The notes beneath the pieces were generated by a model that worked only from the letters and a program-made list of their open reading frames with translations, was not told the DNA's origin and made no database searches. Both the position numbers and the translations under genes were made by a program. 64,000 bases of DNA from NCBI GenBank assembly GCA_017545865.1, contig JAFWXO010000003.1, forward strand, positions 1 to 64,000. Direction: 5' to 3'. This document shows, in pieces, positions 42,321-51,262 of this stretch; position 1 is the stretch's first letter, and each line of letters starts with the position of its first letter. Source of the DNA: Clostridia bacterium (lineage in GTDB: Bacteria; Bacillota; Clostridia; Christensenellales; Borkfalkiaceae).

Positions 42321-43808
42321 ATGAAACAATATATAAAATTTAAGAACATAGAGCAATTTAATGATTTTATAAATAACACACTAAGAAATGAAATAAACAA
42401 AGAAGTGCCTTGGCTGGTTCAAAATTTTAGCGTTACTGAAAAACAGGCTCAATTAATTATAAAAAGTTGTACAAATAATATTTACTATATACCTTATGGA
42501 ATAGAGGACAAATTAATAGATGGTCTAAATTTATTTATTGAATTATTTGGCAATGTAAATAAGTTGTGTCAATTTTTAGAAAAAGAATATTACATCCGCT
42601 TATTTAATAAAAAACACGGCGAAAGATATAGGTTATATGGAACAATGTATACTAATTATAAGTGGGTATATTATGAAGGAATTTTTCGTTCGGACATGTA
42701 TATTCCATTTATGATGTTTAGGAATGATAGCTGTTCAATTTTTTCTTGGGGATACAACACCATTAAAAAAAGAGTAGACAATTTATGTAATTTGTTTAAT
42801 TTATCTGAAGAAAAATGTATAGAACTTATTATACAAAATCCGAGGTGGATATATCATCAAAAAGCACGGTTGAATAAACATTTCGCAGAAGCAGCAAGAT
42901 ATTGGGAATTAGAAATAACTATTGATAACGAATCAAAGTTGTATAACGCATACTTTTTGATTAAAGAGCAAGAAAAAGTTGAACAAAGTATAAATCGTTT
43001 GGCAGAGTATTATCAAGTTGAAAAAAGTTTAATAAAAAAATTAATGATAGAACACCCGTTTATGCTATCATTGGGTATCGAGTTTTTTATAAAAAATAAA
43101 ATAACCAGAGAGATTTTTGAAAAACCATGGTTGTTATCATGTTTTACGGTTTATTCTTACGGATTATTTGGGGGATATAAAACTTTTGAAAACTTAATAT
43201 TAACTATAAATCAGATAGAAAAAAGCTTTGGTCAGATTGTTGATTTGGTACGAACAGAAGAATACGATTGCGAGTTTTTAGGTGTAATCACAAAAAAAGA
43301 AGATGATTATTATTTGGTTTCACTTGGTTCAAATTGTTTTGATAAGAACGAAAGAAAAAGAAGGAAGCTAGCACTTAATTCAAAGATTGAAGAAAGTGAA
43401 AAAATAATGTCTGGAATATTTGGTAATGAGTTCAGTATTAACGTTGAGGCACACCAAGAAGGATATCTTCACCATGAATATTTTTCAAAGGTTGAAAATT
43501 GTGAATTTGAAACAATAATAAACAACGTGTGCTCCATTCTTGACTCTTCAAAAAATAGTAGAAATTATCCTATGTGTGTTTTTGACTGTAATTCTAATAT
43601 GACTGAAAATTCAGAGCAGGCGGAATCATTGTGCATTAACGAGAGACGCTTATTTGTGTGTTTTCTAGGTATAAATTATAAATACGAATCAAAAAAAGTA
43701 CACGTAGTAGATTTTGATTCAGACAATATGTTCGATGACTTTGATGATTTAGAATGTTTTGATTCAGGCAATATGTTCGATGACTTTGATGATCAAAAAA
43801 ATAAATAG
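42321..43808 (+). CDS. Hypothetical protein with acidic C-terminal repeats, AT-rich island
   Basis: 495 residues, not recognised. The first 290 residues are helical with helix-repeat character (FSVTEKQAQLIIKSC, LFNLSEEKCIELIIQNPRWI, YYQVEKSLIKKLMIEHPFML recur at intervals, like short NLSEEK..ELI..NP units). A mixed middle part follows, and the end repeats FDSDNMFDDFDD twice. Very AT-rich with rare codons compared with neighbours. No clear RBS. The context (HTH protein upstream, flanking repeats) suggests mobile or accessory cargo; no defence motif can be named. Confidence 0.55.
   Translation: MKQYIKFKNIEQFNDFINNTLRNEINKEVPWLVQNFSVTEKQAQLIIKSCTNNIYYIPYGIEDKLIDGLNLFIELFGNVNKLCQFLEKEYYIRLFNKKHGERYRLYGTMYTNYKWVYYEGIFRSDMYIPFMMFRNDSCSIFSWGYNTIKKRVDNLCNLFNLSEEKCIELIIQNPRWIYHQKARLNKHFAEAARYWELEITIDNESKLYNAYFLIKEQEKVEQSINRLAEYYQVEKSLIKKLMIEHPFMLSLGIEFFIKNKITREIFEKPWLLSCFTVYSYGLFGGYKTFENLILTINQIEKSFGQIVDLVRTEEYDCEFLGVITKKEDDYYLVSLGSNCFDKNERKRRKLALNSKIEESEKIMSGIFGNEFSINVEAHQEGYLHHEYFSKVENCEFETIINNVCSILDSSKNSRNYPMCVFDCNSNMTENSEQAESLCINERRLFVCFLGINYKYESKKVHVVDFDSDNMFDDFDDLECFDSGNMFDDFDDQKNK
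43712..43793 (+). repeat. Tandem repeat in the end of the island gene
   Basis: A 37-base unit at 43712-43748 recurs at 43757-43793 (offset 45) with one difference, encoding two acidic FDS.NMFDDFDD blocks. Confidence 0.9.
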
Positions 43809-43836
43809 TTCGTTTTACGCTCAAATTGGGTCACCA
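43809..43836 (+). repeat. Right flanking repeat of the AT-rich island
   Basis: TTCGTTTTACGC, 3-4 variable bases, ATTGG-G-TCACCA; partner of 40840-40867. The two enclose about 2.9 kb. Confidence 0.6.
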
Positions 43837-43841
43837 CGAAT

Positions 43842-43869
43842 AAAAGCACAGGTTAGTTCCTGTGCTTTT
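43842..43869 (+). terminator. Terminator after the island
   Basis: An 11-bp stem AAAAGCACAGG/CCTGTGCTTTT with loop TTAGTT. Confidence 0.9.
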
Positions 43870-43953
43870 TTCATGCTCTTAACGATAGTGTTGATAAACG
43901 TTAAAAAACGTGCTAAAATAAACATATCAAACAAAAGAAAAATAAACAACAAA

Positions 43954-43981
43954 AAAACGGCTTGGAGAACCAAGCCGTTTT
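43954..43981 (-). terminator. Terminator of the TRAP operon
   Basis: A 12-bp stem AAAACGGCTTGG/CCAAGCCGTTTT with loop AGAA; on the minus strand it is followed by T residues. Confidence 0.88.
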
Positions 43982-43994
43982 AATTTAAATTTGT

Positions 43995-46136
43995 TTAGGC
44001 AACCGCCTTTTGTTTTTTAGATTTTATAAACGAGTATACGCAAACGCTTGCTACTAAAACAAGACCGATAACGTCGGTTATAATTCCCGGGATAATTAAG
44101 AGCAAACCGCCAACTGCGGAAACGATTCTTAAAATAACGGGGATTTTGCCGAAAGCATAACCTTGCAAGCCAACGGAAATACCGAACATACCAACAAGCG
44201 AAGAAACGATAGTTAAAATAACGTCATACCAAACTGTGTTGATAAACAGCATTGATGGGTTGAGCGCGAATATATACGGAATTATGAACGCGCCGATTGC
44301 AAGTTTTGATGCCGTGAAGCCCGTTTTTAGCGGGTTAGATTTCGCTATTGCCGAGCCTGCGTAAGCGGCGAGAGCAACGGGCGGGGTAATATCTGCCACG
44401 ATACCGAAATAGAACACGAACATGTGCGCGGCAAGAATTTCAACGCCCATATTAGTTAAAATAGGAGCGGTGATAGTTGCCATAATAACGTAGTTCGCGG
44501 TGGTGGGAACGCCCATACCTAATACGATACAGCAAAGCATCGTTAAGAAAAGCGCTAAGATAATAGACTTTTCAGCCAAGGGAACGATCAACGTGATAAG
44601 GGTTGAACCAAGCCCCGTCATAGCGACAACGCCTGAAATTATACCTGCCATAGCGCACGCGATAACAACGCCGATAGAGTTGTTTGCGCCACCGTAGAAG
44701 GCTTCGCCAACGAGCTTGGTGTCTAACGGGCAGTTGGTTTTAAGGAATTTGGTAAGTACCGAGCAAATCGTTGCAACCGCCATAGCGATAAATAACGCTC
44801 TTGAAGTTGCCGATTTTTCAAGCACTAACGAGAAGATAACGTAAGTTAAAACGGGGATAATTGCAATCGCAAGGCTCTTAACCGCAGTTAAAATATTTTG
44901 CTTGTTTTTGGAGAGTAAGTGTTCAACAACGTCAACGTCGATTAAACTAATGGTCATAGCAAACAAAATAGCAAAGCAAGCGGATAATGCAGGCGTGTAT
45001 TTATTCATACAAACAACGAGCACTATAATCGGAACTAACAAATATCCTTTTCTAAGAATTAACTTGAAAAAGTTCGGGATAGTTTCTTTGGGAAGACCTT
45101 TAAGCCCCATTTTCTTTGCTTCAAGGTGAACCATTATGAAAATGCCCGTAAAGTATAAAATTGCAGGCAAGATAGCGCAAACCACGATTACCGAATAGGA
45201 AAAGCCTGTGATTTGGCTCATAAGGAACGCCGCCGCGCCCATAATAGGTGGCATAATTTGACCGCCCGTAGACGCTGCCGCTTCAACCGCCGCTGCAAAT
45301 TCCGGGCGATAGCCCGTGCTTTTCATAACGGGGATAGTGATTGAGCCAGAGCCAACGGTGTTTGCAACCGAAGAGCCCGAGTACATACCTTCAAGCGCAG
45401 ATGAGATAACCGCAACTTTTGCAGGACCGCCCGCAGCCGAGCCAACGAGTGAGTTTGCAAGGTCAACGAAGAACGTGCCGATACCCGTTTTTTCAAGGAA
45501 AGAACCGAATATGATAAAAATTACGATAAAACTTGAACATACTGCAACGGGGGTTGAGAAAATACCACAGTTTAAGTTATAGAACAAATTAAATATTAAA
45601 TTTCTAACGACGGTTTCGGGGTTGTTGTTGAAAAGCCAGTAGATAGCGTAAGCGATAAAACAGCCCGCAACTACCATAAGCGGAATACCGATTGCGCGCC
45701 TGCAAAGTTCAAACAAGCAGAGAATAAACACCAAGCCAACGATGATTTGTTCTCTTTCGATAATGCCACCCATATAGATGATTTCGTTTTGTTTTAAAAC
45801 GTAATACAAGCAACAGGAAAGGGAGATTATCGCAAGCAAAACGTCATACCAAGGAACGTAAGCTTTTCTTGACGCTTTTTCGCAAGCGGGGAATTTTAAG
45901 TATCCAAGCACCATTATAATGCCTAAGAATAAGGGGAGTTTAGTAAACTCCGTCATACCCTCGGATAGAAGTGAAACGAATAAGATATAAACTGCAAAGG
46001 CGATTAAGAGAGCGCCGTAAATATATTTAAGCGGACCTGTTAAATTACGGCTTTTGCTATCCTTATCGAACTTTTTCATCAACTCTTCAGCAGATAAAAT
46101 CTCTTCGTTTGCATTTTGAGTTTTTGTTTTAGTCAT
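43995..46136 (-). CDS. TRAP transporter fused permease (4TM/12TM)
   Basis: 713 residues with about 17-18 membrane helices, the length of fused DctQ-DctM permeases of the TAXI type. The N-terminal part holds the small-subunit helices, the rest the large subunit: LEGMYSGSSVANTVGSGSITIPVMKSTGYRPEFAAAVEAAASTGGQIMPPIMGAAAFLM and GMGVPTTANYVIMATI are strong signatures. It imports an organic substrate with Na+ or H+, fed by the TAXI binding protein upstream. AAAGGA precedes the ATG. Substrate unknown; TAXI systems often carry glutamate or dicarboxylates. Confidence 0.93.
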   Translation of the reverse strand: MTKTKTQNANEEILSAEELMKKFDKDSKSRNLTGPLKYIYGALLIAFAVYILFVSLLSEGMTEFTKLPLFLGIIMVLGYLKFPACEKASRKAYVPWYDVLLAIISLSCCLYYVLKQNEIIYMGGIIEREQIIVGLVFILCLFELCRRAIGIPLMVVAGCFIAYAIYWLFNNNPETVVRNLIFNLFYNLNCGIFSTPVAVCSSFIVIFIIFGSFLEKTGIGTFFVDLANSLVGSAAGGPAKVAVISSALEGMYSGSSVANTVGSGSITIPVMKSTGYRPEFAAAVEAAASTGGQIMPPIMGAAAFLMSQITGFSYSVIVVCAILPAILYFTGIFIMVHLEAKKMGLKGLPKETIPNFFKLILRKGYLLVPIIVLVVCMNKYTPALSACFAILFAMTISLIDVDVVEHLLSKNKQNILTAVKSLAIAIIPVLTYVIFSLVLEKSATSRALFIAMAVATICSVLTKFLKTNCPLDTKLVGEAFYGGANNSIGVVIACAMAGIISGVVAMTGLGSTLITLIVPLAEKSIILALFLTMLCCIVLGMGVPTTANYVIMATITAPILTNMGVEILAAHMFVFYFGIVADITPPVALAAYAGSAIAKSNPLKTGFTASKLAIGAFIIPYIFALNPSMLFINTVWYDVILTIVSSLVGMFGISVGLQGYAFGKIPVILRIVSAVGGLLLIIPGIITDVIGLVLVASVCVYSFIKSKKQKAVA

Positions 46137-46155
46137 AATAATCCTTTTACAATAT

Positions 46156-46178
46156 AAAGCGGGATAAAATCCCGCTTT
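46156..46178 (-). promoter_or_regulatory. Intercistronic hairpin in the TRAP operon
   Basis: A 10-bp stem AAAGCGGGAT/ATCCCGCTTT with loop of 3 and no T-run. Lying between the binding-protein and permease genes, it may stabilise the upstream message and so make more binding protein than permease. Confidence 0.6.
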
Positions 46179-46203
46179 GAATATTCAATTTTTGTTTTAA
46201 GCG

Positions 46204-47244
46204 TTAGATTTGAGCAACGTTGTCAACAGTTAAACCGATTTCTCTATAATACTTAGCAGCGCCGGGGTGAACGGGAACGTTACCGATAGTAACGAAAGCG
46301 TAATCGGTGTTCATAGTAGATTCAACGCTGTGGCCGATAGAACCCTTAGATTCCCAAATTGCCTTAGTAATATTGTAAACGATTTCTTCGCTTAAACTGT
46401 TAGCGATAATGTAAGTTGCGCTAACGCCGATAGTGTAAACGGGAGCGTTTGCAGGGATAAAGCTGTATTGAGCGTTGGTGATGGGTTGAACGGAATAAAC
46501 GTCGTATTTATTGTCGATTTTGTTTTCAGCAATAAATTCAGCCATAACTTCTTCGCTTAAACCAAGCATATAAACGCTCTTAGCAAGCGCGATTTCAGTA
46601 ATAGAAGTTGCAGGAGCACCAGAAGTAAAGAAGAACACGCTAAGCTTATTGTCCTTCATAGCTTCAGCAGACTTAGCAACGGAAAGGTTTTGAATAGTAA
46701 TGTCGGTAGAAGTGTACTTTTTGCTACCTTCGTCAAAAGTAATGTCAACGCCGTATTTCTTCAAAAGAGCAACTGCGTTTGCTTCAACGCCAGAGCCAAC
46801 GTCACCGATAGAAACGCTCTTTTTAGAACCTTTAAGGTCTGCAAGAGTTTTAATGCTTGGATCATCAGTTACGATTTGGATAACTTCGGGGTAAACTTGA
46901 CCGATAACGGAGAAGTTTTTGATAGCGCCAGTTTGAGCGAAGTTGTTGGTAAAGCCGTTGTAAGCGTTAACCATAGTATCGTTTTGAACGATTGCCATTT
47001 TACAGTCGCCACTTTGCATTGCTTTAAGGTTAGCAACCGAGCCACCAGTATCGCCAACTACGGTGAAATTGTAGTCGGTTTTCTTAGAAAGTTGGGTTTG
47101 CAAACCGTTAGTGAATGCATAGTAAGTACCGCCAGTACCACCAGTATAGATAGTAATGTTAGTTTTTTTGCCACCGCAACCAGCCATAGCAACAACGCCA
47201 AGGGCCATAATTGCAGTCATCAAGATAGTGATGAGTTTTTTCAT
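46204..47244 (-). CDS. TAXI-family TRAP solute-binding lipoprotein
   Basis: 346 residues. Lipobox MAGC, Cys23, then TNITIYTGGTGGTYYAFTNGLQTQLS, the TAXI signature, and GDTGGSVANLKAMQSGDCKMAIVQNDTM. It captures the ligand outside the membrane and delivers it to the fused permease. The frame is open to 47349, but AAGGAG lies before the ATG at 47244. First gene of the two-gene operon. Confidence 0.93.
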   Translation of the reverse strand: MKKLITILMTAIMALGVVAMAGCGGKKTNITIYTGGTGGTYYAFTNGLQTQLSKKTDYNFTVVGDTGGSVANLKAMQSGDCKMAIVQNDTMVNAYNGFTNNFAQTGAIKNFSVIGQVYPEVIQIVTDDPSIKTLADLKGSKKSVSIGDVGSGVEANAVALLKKYGVDITFDEGSKKYTSTDITIQNLSVAKSAEAMKDNKLSVFFFTSGAPATSITEIALAKSVYMLGLSEEVMAEFIAENKIDNKYDVYSVQPITNAQYSFIPANAPVYTIGVSATYIIANSLSEEIVYNITKAIWESKGSIGHSVESTMNTDYAFVTIGNVPVHPGAAKYYREIGLTVDNVAQI

Positions 47245-47279
47245 AATTTGTAACTCCTTAAAAAAAATCAATATGTTAT

Positions 47280-47308
47280 AGTTTATCACAAAATTTAACT
47301 TTTGGCAA
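47280..47308 (-). promoter_or_regulatory. Promoter of the TRAP operon
   Basis: On the minus strand TTGCCA (47308-47303) and TAAACT (47285-47280) with a 17-base spacer. Between here and 47488 only a hairpin AACGCCA/TGGCGTT (about 47414-47440) is seen. Confidence 0.55.
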
Positions 47309-47488
47309 ACTATATAATTGCTAATTATATAAAAACATTTACTTTTCAACGATATATTTGCAATTTCATATTGATTGCAGTTAAAATGAGTGCTACAATA
47401 AATGCATTAAAACTAACGCCAAAACTTGCTAAGTGGCGTTTAAAATAAGAAAAAAATAGAGAAGACGCCTTTATATGTTTGCAATTGC

Positions 47489-47517
47489 TTGACTTTATTT
47501 TGCTTTTTTGTTATAAT
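47489..47517 (+). promoter_or_regulatory. Promoter of the riboswitch transcript
   Basis: TTGACT 47489-47494 and TATAAT 47512-47517 with a 17-base spacer; transcription should start right at the aptamer. Confidence 0.8.
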
Positions 47518-47522
47518 AAAAA

Positions 47523-47655
47523 TATCCATAAAGAGTGCGTTAGGGACAGCCCCTTTGACCGCACAGCAACCTACCGTAAGGTAAGGTGCTAAAGGCTGAA
47601 TGATGGGGAGATTTCTTTATAGTAATAAACCCATCTGTGATGGGTTTTTCTTTTT
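47523..47655 (+). promoter_or_regulatory. SAM riboswitch, SAM-I/IV-variant-like, with terminator
   Basis: The core AGGGACAGCCCC, CAGCAACC and AAGGTGCTAA is that of the SAM-I clan. P1 is TCCAT 47525-47529 with ATGGG 47603-47607. P2 is GTGCG 47535-47539 with CGCAC 47560-47564 plus GGG/CCC. P3 is ACCTACC-GTAA-GGTAAGGT. The P2 loop CAGCC can form a pseudoknot with GGCTG 47594-47598. There is no P4, which points to the SAM-I/IV variant. The terminator is AAACCCATC/GATGGGTTT (47627-47647) plus T-run. GATGGG 47602-47607 can pair with CCCATC 47630-47635 as antiterminator, so bound SAM should switch the gene off. Confidence 0.85.
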
Positions 47656-47690
47656 GCCTCTTTATGAGATATTTATAGGAGGCTTTTATT

Positions 47691-47975
47691 ATGCAAAATT
47701 TTAAAGACGTGCGTGGCAACGATAACGCCGTTTGGTTTGAAATACAGCCAAGCGAGTGCGAAAAATTTCTTAAATGGGCAAAAAGTTTAGGGTGCGTTTG
47801 GTTGAGCGGAAGGGAAATCGATTGTTGCGAACGGATAGCGTTCACCCACCTTTCTATCAATAATGAAGGAAAGTTAGGCTTAGTTCCTATTTCGGTTTGG
47901 GTATCAAAACAACCTGAGTTTCAAAATATAAAACGATACGTGTTTTGTGAGTTTATTAAGGGCGCTAAAATATAA
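47691..47975 (+). CDS. Small orphan protein under SAM-riboswitch control
   Basis: 94 residues, no family recognised. Soluble, with three Cys, two of them adjacent (REIDCCERIAF), and several Trp. AGGAGG 47677-47682 gives the start. The riboswitch terminator ends 35 bases upstream and no other gene follows on this transcript before the promoter at 48082, so it is the sole regulated gene. A role in sulfur-amino-acid or SAM supply is implied by the control only. Confidence 0.7.
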   Translation: MQNFKDVRGNDNAVWFEIQPSECEKFLKWAKSLGCVWLSGREIDCCERIAFTHLSINNEGKLGLVPISVWVSKQPEFQNIKRYVFCEFIKGAKI

Positions 47976-48081
47976 AAGTTTTGCTTTTTTGAAAATTAAG
48001 GCTACTATGAATAGCGCGTATCTTACGACCAGAGTATATTTAAAGTTTAGAAAATTTAATGTTTTTGTTTATTTTCGTTTA

Positions 48082-48110
48082 TTTACTTTTCTAAAAGTAA
48101 GGTATATAAT
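48082..48110 (+). promoter_or_regulatory. Promoter of the uxuA operon
   Basis: TTTACT 48082-48087 and TATAAT 48105-48110 with a 17-base spacer, 22 bases before the ATG. Confidence 0.8.
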
Positions 48111-48132
48111 GTACTTATAGGAGAATAAAATT

Positions 48133-49209
48133 ATGCAAATGACTTTTAGATGGTACGGCGAAGGAAACGACCGTATTAAATTATCAGACATCAAGCAAAT
48201 TCCCGGCGTTACGGGTATAGTTTGGGCGTTGCACGATAAAATGCCCGGCGAAGTTTGGAGTGAAGAAGAAATTGCCAAAGTTAAATCTCAATGCGATAAA
48301 TACGGGTTTAATATTGACGTTGTTGAATCCGTTAACGTGCATGACGATATTAAGATAGGTCTTCCCACTCGCGATAAATACATTGAAAATTATAAGCAAA
48401 CGATAAAAAATCTTTCTAAGTTTGGCGTAAAGGTAATCTGCTATAACTTTATGCCCATTTTCGACTGGACGAGAAGTAACCTTTTCCACGAAGTTGGCGA
48501 CGGCTCTACTGCGTTATTCTATGAAAAGAATATGATTCAAGACGATTATAACGCTATGGCGAAATATATTCTCGACTTTACCGAAAAGTTCAACATGACT
48601 TTCCCCGGTTGGGAGCCTGAGCGTATGGCTAAACTTGACGAACTTTTCAAAGCGTATGCTGACGTTGACAAGGAAAAGTTATGGGCTAACCTTAAATACT
48701 TCCTTGAAGCAATTATGCCCACTTGCCGTGAGTGCGATATAAAAATGGCTATCCACATGGACGATCCGCCGTGGGATATTTTCGGTCTTCCAAGGCTTTT
48801 GGTAGACGAAAAGAGCATTGAAAGATTTTTGAATATGGTTGACGACGAGTATAACTGTTTAACCTTGTGTTCCGGTAGCTTAAACGCCAACCCTGAAAAC
48901 GACGTTGCTAAGATCGTTAGAAGATTTTGCGACAGAATAGCGTTCGCTCACATTAGAAACGTTAAGCACTTTGAAAACGGTGACTTTTCCGAGGCAAGCC
49001 ACCGCGATTGCGACGGGGATACGGGCATTATCAACATTTTAAAAGCATACCACGACTGTGGCTTTAAAGGCTATATCCGCCCCGACCACGGCAGGCACTT
49101 ATGGGATGAAAAACCGGGCACTGTTCGCCCAGGCTACGGGCTTTACGATAGAGCGCTTGGCATAATGTATATGCTCGGCGTTTGGGACACGCTTGACAAG
49201 TCAAAATAA
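48133..49209 (+). CDS. uxuA: Mannonate dehydratase
   Basis: 358 residues, the normal length. Converts D-mannonate to 2-keto-3-deoxygluconate in hexuronate breakdown. MTFRWYGEGNDRIKLSDIKQIPGV, VWALHDKMPGEVW, YNFMPIFDWTRS, IHMDDPPWDIFGLPR and FAHIRNVK, with RPDHGRHLW at the end, are family motifs with the metal-binding His/Cys/Asp set. The RBS TAGGAG stands before the ATG. The SDR mannonate oxidoreductase gene follows after 29 bases. Confidence 0.97.
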   Translation: MQMTFRWYGEGNDRIKLSDIKQIPGVTGIVWALHDKMPGEVWSEEEIAKVKSQCDKYGFNIDVVESVNVHDDIKIGLPTRDKYIENYKQTIKNLSKFGVKVICYNFMPIFDWTRSNLFHEVGDGSTALFYEKNMIQDDYNAMAKYILDFTEKFNMTFPGWEPERMAKLDELFKAYADVDKEKLWANLKYFLEAIMPTCRECDIKMAIHMDDPPWDIFGLPRLLVDEKSIERFLNMVDDEYNCLTLCSGSLNANPENDVAKIVRRFCDRIAFAHIRNVKHFENGDFSEASHRDCDGDTGIINILKAYHDCGFKGYIRPDHGRHLWDEKPGTVRPGYGLYDRALGIMYMLGVWDTLDKSK

Positions 49210-49238
49210 TAAAAACGAGCCTATAAGGAGATAAAGTA

Positions 49239-50084
49239 ATGATTAAACTTCCTATCAATATCGATTATAAAGATAAAGTTGTTGTAATAACGGGCGCTGG
49301 CGGTCTTATCTGTGGCGCTATGGCAAGAGCATTTGCTCAAAGCGGAGCGAAAGTTGCCGCGCTTGACCTTAATGAAGAAGCGGTTAAAAAACTTGCCGAT
49401 GAACTTAATAAAGAAGGTTTCGTTTGCAAAGGTTACAAGGCAAACGTTTTAGACCCCGAAAATTTAGAAGCAGTTCACCAAGCCGTTTTAAATGATTTTG
49501 GCGGTTGCGATATTTTGGTTAACGGCGCAGGCGGTAATAACCCAAGAGCCACCACCGATAACGAATATCAACACGAAGCGAAAGAAGGCGGTAAATCTTT
49601 CTTTGATCTTGACGCGAGTGGCGTTGATTTCGTGTTCAAACTTAACTTCCAAGGCACGCTCCTTCCAACTCAAGCGTTTGCAAAAGATATGGTAGCGAAG
49701 AAAAAGGGCGCAATCTTGAATATTTCTTCAATGAACGCTTACACTCCGCTCACTAAAATCCCCGCGTATTCCGCAGCAAAGGCAGGTATTTCCAACTTTA
49801 CCGAGTGGCTTGCAACTCACTTTGCAGGCACGGGTATTCGCTGTAACGCAATCGCTCCTGGATTTTTAGTTTCCGCTCAAAACAAATCGCTTTTGTTTAA
49901 CGACGACGGAACGCCAACCGCAAGAAGCCAAAAGATTTTAAACGGAACGCCGATGGGCAGATTCGTTGATGCTAGCGAACTTTTAGGCGCAACCTTATTC
50001 TTGTGTGACGATAATTCCGCTTCCGCAATCACGGGCGTGGTGTTGCCGATTGACTGTGGCTTCGCGTCTTATAGTGGCGTTTAA
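49239..50084 (+). CDS. SDR-family D-mannonate oxidoreductase (fructuronate reductase)
   Basis: 281 residues. Rossmann motif VITGAGGLICGAMA (the usual GxxxGxG is varied here), NGAGG, and catalytic Ser/Tyr/Lys in ISSMNAY..PAYSAAKAG. The inserted loop GGNNPRATTDNEYQHE is typical of SDRs linked to uxuA that reduce fructuronate to mannonate, instead of the long-chain UxuB. Operon position with uxuA supports the substrate. Confidence 0.88.
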   Translation: MIKLPINIDYKDKVVVITGAGGLICGAMARAFAQSGAKVAALDLNEEAVKKLADELNKEGFVCKGYKANVLDPENLEAVHQAVLNDFGGCDILVNGAGGNNPRATTDNEYQHEAKEGGKSFFDLDASGVDFVFKLNFQGTLLPTQAFAKDMVAKKKGAILNISSMNAYTPLTKIPAYSAAKAGISNFTEWLATHFAGTGIRCNAIAPGFLVSAQNKSLLFNDDGTPTARSQKILNGTPMGRFVDASELLGATLFLCDDNSASAITGVVLPIDCGFASYSGV

Positions 50085-50099
50085 AACTTAAAACGTATA

Positions 50100-50123
50100 A
50101 AAGACTGCTTTATAGCAGTCTTT
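50100..50123 (+). terminator. Terminator
   Basis: A 10-bp stem AAAGACTGCT/AGCAGTCTTT with loop TTAT and T residues. Confidence 0.9.
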
Positions 50124-50144
50124 TTAATTAAAAAAGTTTACGGC

Positions 50145-50173
50145 TTGTAATAGCGATAGCGTTGTGGTATAAT
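50145..50173 (+). promoter_or_regulatory. Promoter
   Basis: TTGTAA 50145-50150 and extended -10 TGGTATAAT ending at 50173, 17-base spacer. Confidence 0.7.
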
Positions 50174-50226
50174 AGTAGAAATAAAAGTTTTAAAAATTGA
50201 TAAACTTATACTAAGGAGAATTAGTT

Positions 50227-51096
50227 GTGATTATTAAACTTGGCAATTTTTGGTACTTTTTTTGGCTGATACTTTCAGTGGGCGCGATAGTCGGTTTATA
50301 TTTTGGGCTTAAAAGAACTAAAGAGCGCACTCAAAAAATAGTTTTATTTTCCCTTTTGGCGTTCGGCTTTTTGCTCCACTTTTTAAAGAACTTTATCCCG
50401 CCGTATTCGGTGAACGAAACGGTAAAGTTAAGAGAATCTTGGTTCGTTAACATTTGTGGCGCAAATATCGGGTTGTTCCCTTTCTTATATTTAATAAAGA
50501 GCAAGCGAGTTAAAGACTATATGTTTTATATCGGCGTTATAAGTGGCGCAATCGCTCTCCTTTATCCCGTTGAGCCGATGGAAAAAGCTGATAAGATAGG
50601 CGAAACTTTAGATACGATAAGGTTTTACTATCATCACTGGATGGTAATGGGTGTTCCGCTCCTTATGGTGCTTTTAAAACACCACACCCTTTCTTGGAAG
50701 CGTGTTTTGTGGGCTCCAACGGGCTTGCTCCTTTTAATGCCGTTTATAATGCTCAACCAACTCTTGCAGTCCGAACTTGGTTTCATCCCCCTTCGTGACG
50801 GTGACTTTTTAGACGTTAGTTATAAAAACAGTTCTTTAATTTGGGGGCCTGACCTTCCTGGGATAGGCTCAATCTTCGCTCCGTTTTGCCCAAAAATTTT
50901 CAAAACCGTTCCCGTTGGCGAGTTTAAAGGTCAAGAAAAATACTGGCCGTGGCTTTGGATGGTTTTCCCTGTCTACGTTTTGATAACCCCTATTGCTTTC
51001 GGCATATCAATGATATTCGACCATAAAAATTTCAAGGCGGATATGAAAACTTATTTTGGAAAGATAAAAGGGCTTTTTACTAAACGTGAAAAATAG
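50227..51096 (+). CDS. YwaF-like integral membrane protein, paralogue 1
   Basis: 289 residues, about seven membrane helices. It resembles the YwaF/TIGR02206 group (YYHHWMVMGVPLLMVLLKHH, LLLMPFIMLNQ). FFWLILSVGAIVGLYFGLK at the start and FYYHHW in the middle are shared with the next gene. It starts at GTG with AAGGAG before it. Function unknown. It has its own promoter and terminator, so it is expressed independently of its paralogue. Confidence 0.65.
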   Translation: MIIKLGNFWYFFWLILSVGAIVGLYFGLKRTKERTQKIVLFSLLAFGFLLHFLKNFIPPYSVNETVKLRESWFVNICGANIGLFPFLYLIKSKRVKDYMFYIGVISGAIALLYPVEPMEKADKIGETLDTIRFYYHHWMVMGVPLLMVLLKHHTLSWKRVLWAPTGLLLLMPFIMLNQLLQSELGFIPLRDGDFLDVSYKNSSLIWGPDLPGIGSIFAPFCPKIFKTVPVGEFKGQEKYWPWLWMVFPVYVLITPIAFGISMIFDHKNFKADMKTYFGKIKGLFTKREK

Positions 51097-51105
51097 AAAG
51101 CGTAA

Positions 51106-51134
51106 AAAAGCGGTGATACGTATCACCGCTTTTT
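51106..51134 (+). terminator. Terminator
   Basis: A long palindrome AAAAGCGGTGATA/TATCACCGCTTTT with CG between and T residues after. Confidence 0.9.
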
Positions 51135-51168
51135 AAATGTGAAAATTGTAGAAATGTGTTATAAAGGG

Positions 51169-51197
51169 TTGCAAAGCAAAATCATTTGTGTTACAAT
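51169..51197 (+). promoter_or_regulatory. Promoter
   Basis: TTGCAA 51169-51174 and TACAAT 51192-51197 with a 17-base spacer. Confidence 0.7.
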
Positions 51198-51262
51198 ATG
51201 TGAAAACTGTGTGAAAACGCAAGTGTATTTTTATCCACTTTTAACTTAGGAGGCTTAGTTTT

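Noticed and set aside
46690..47253. Long plus-strand frame opposite the TAXI binding protein
   Set aside because: Shadow of the real gene; codon bias and motifs belong to the minus strand.
47540..47860. Minus-strand frame across the riboswitch and orphan gene
   Set aside because: It crosses the aptamer and terminator, and the plus-strand gene has a strong RBS.
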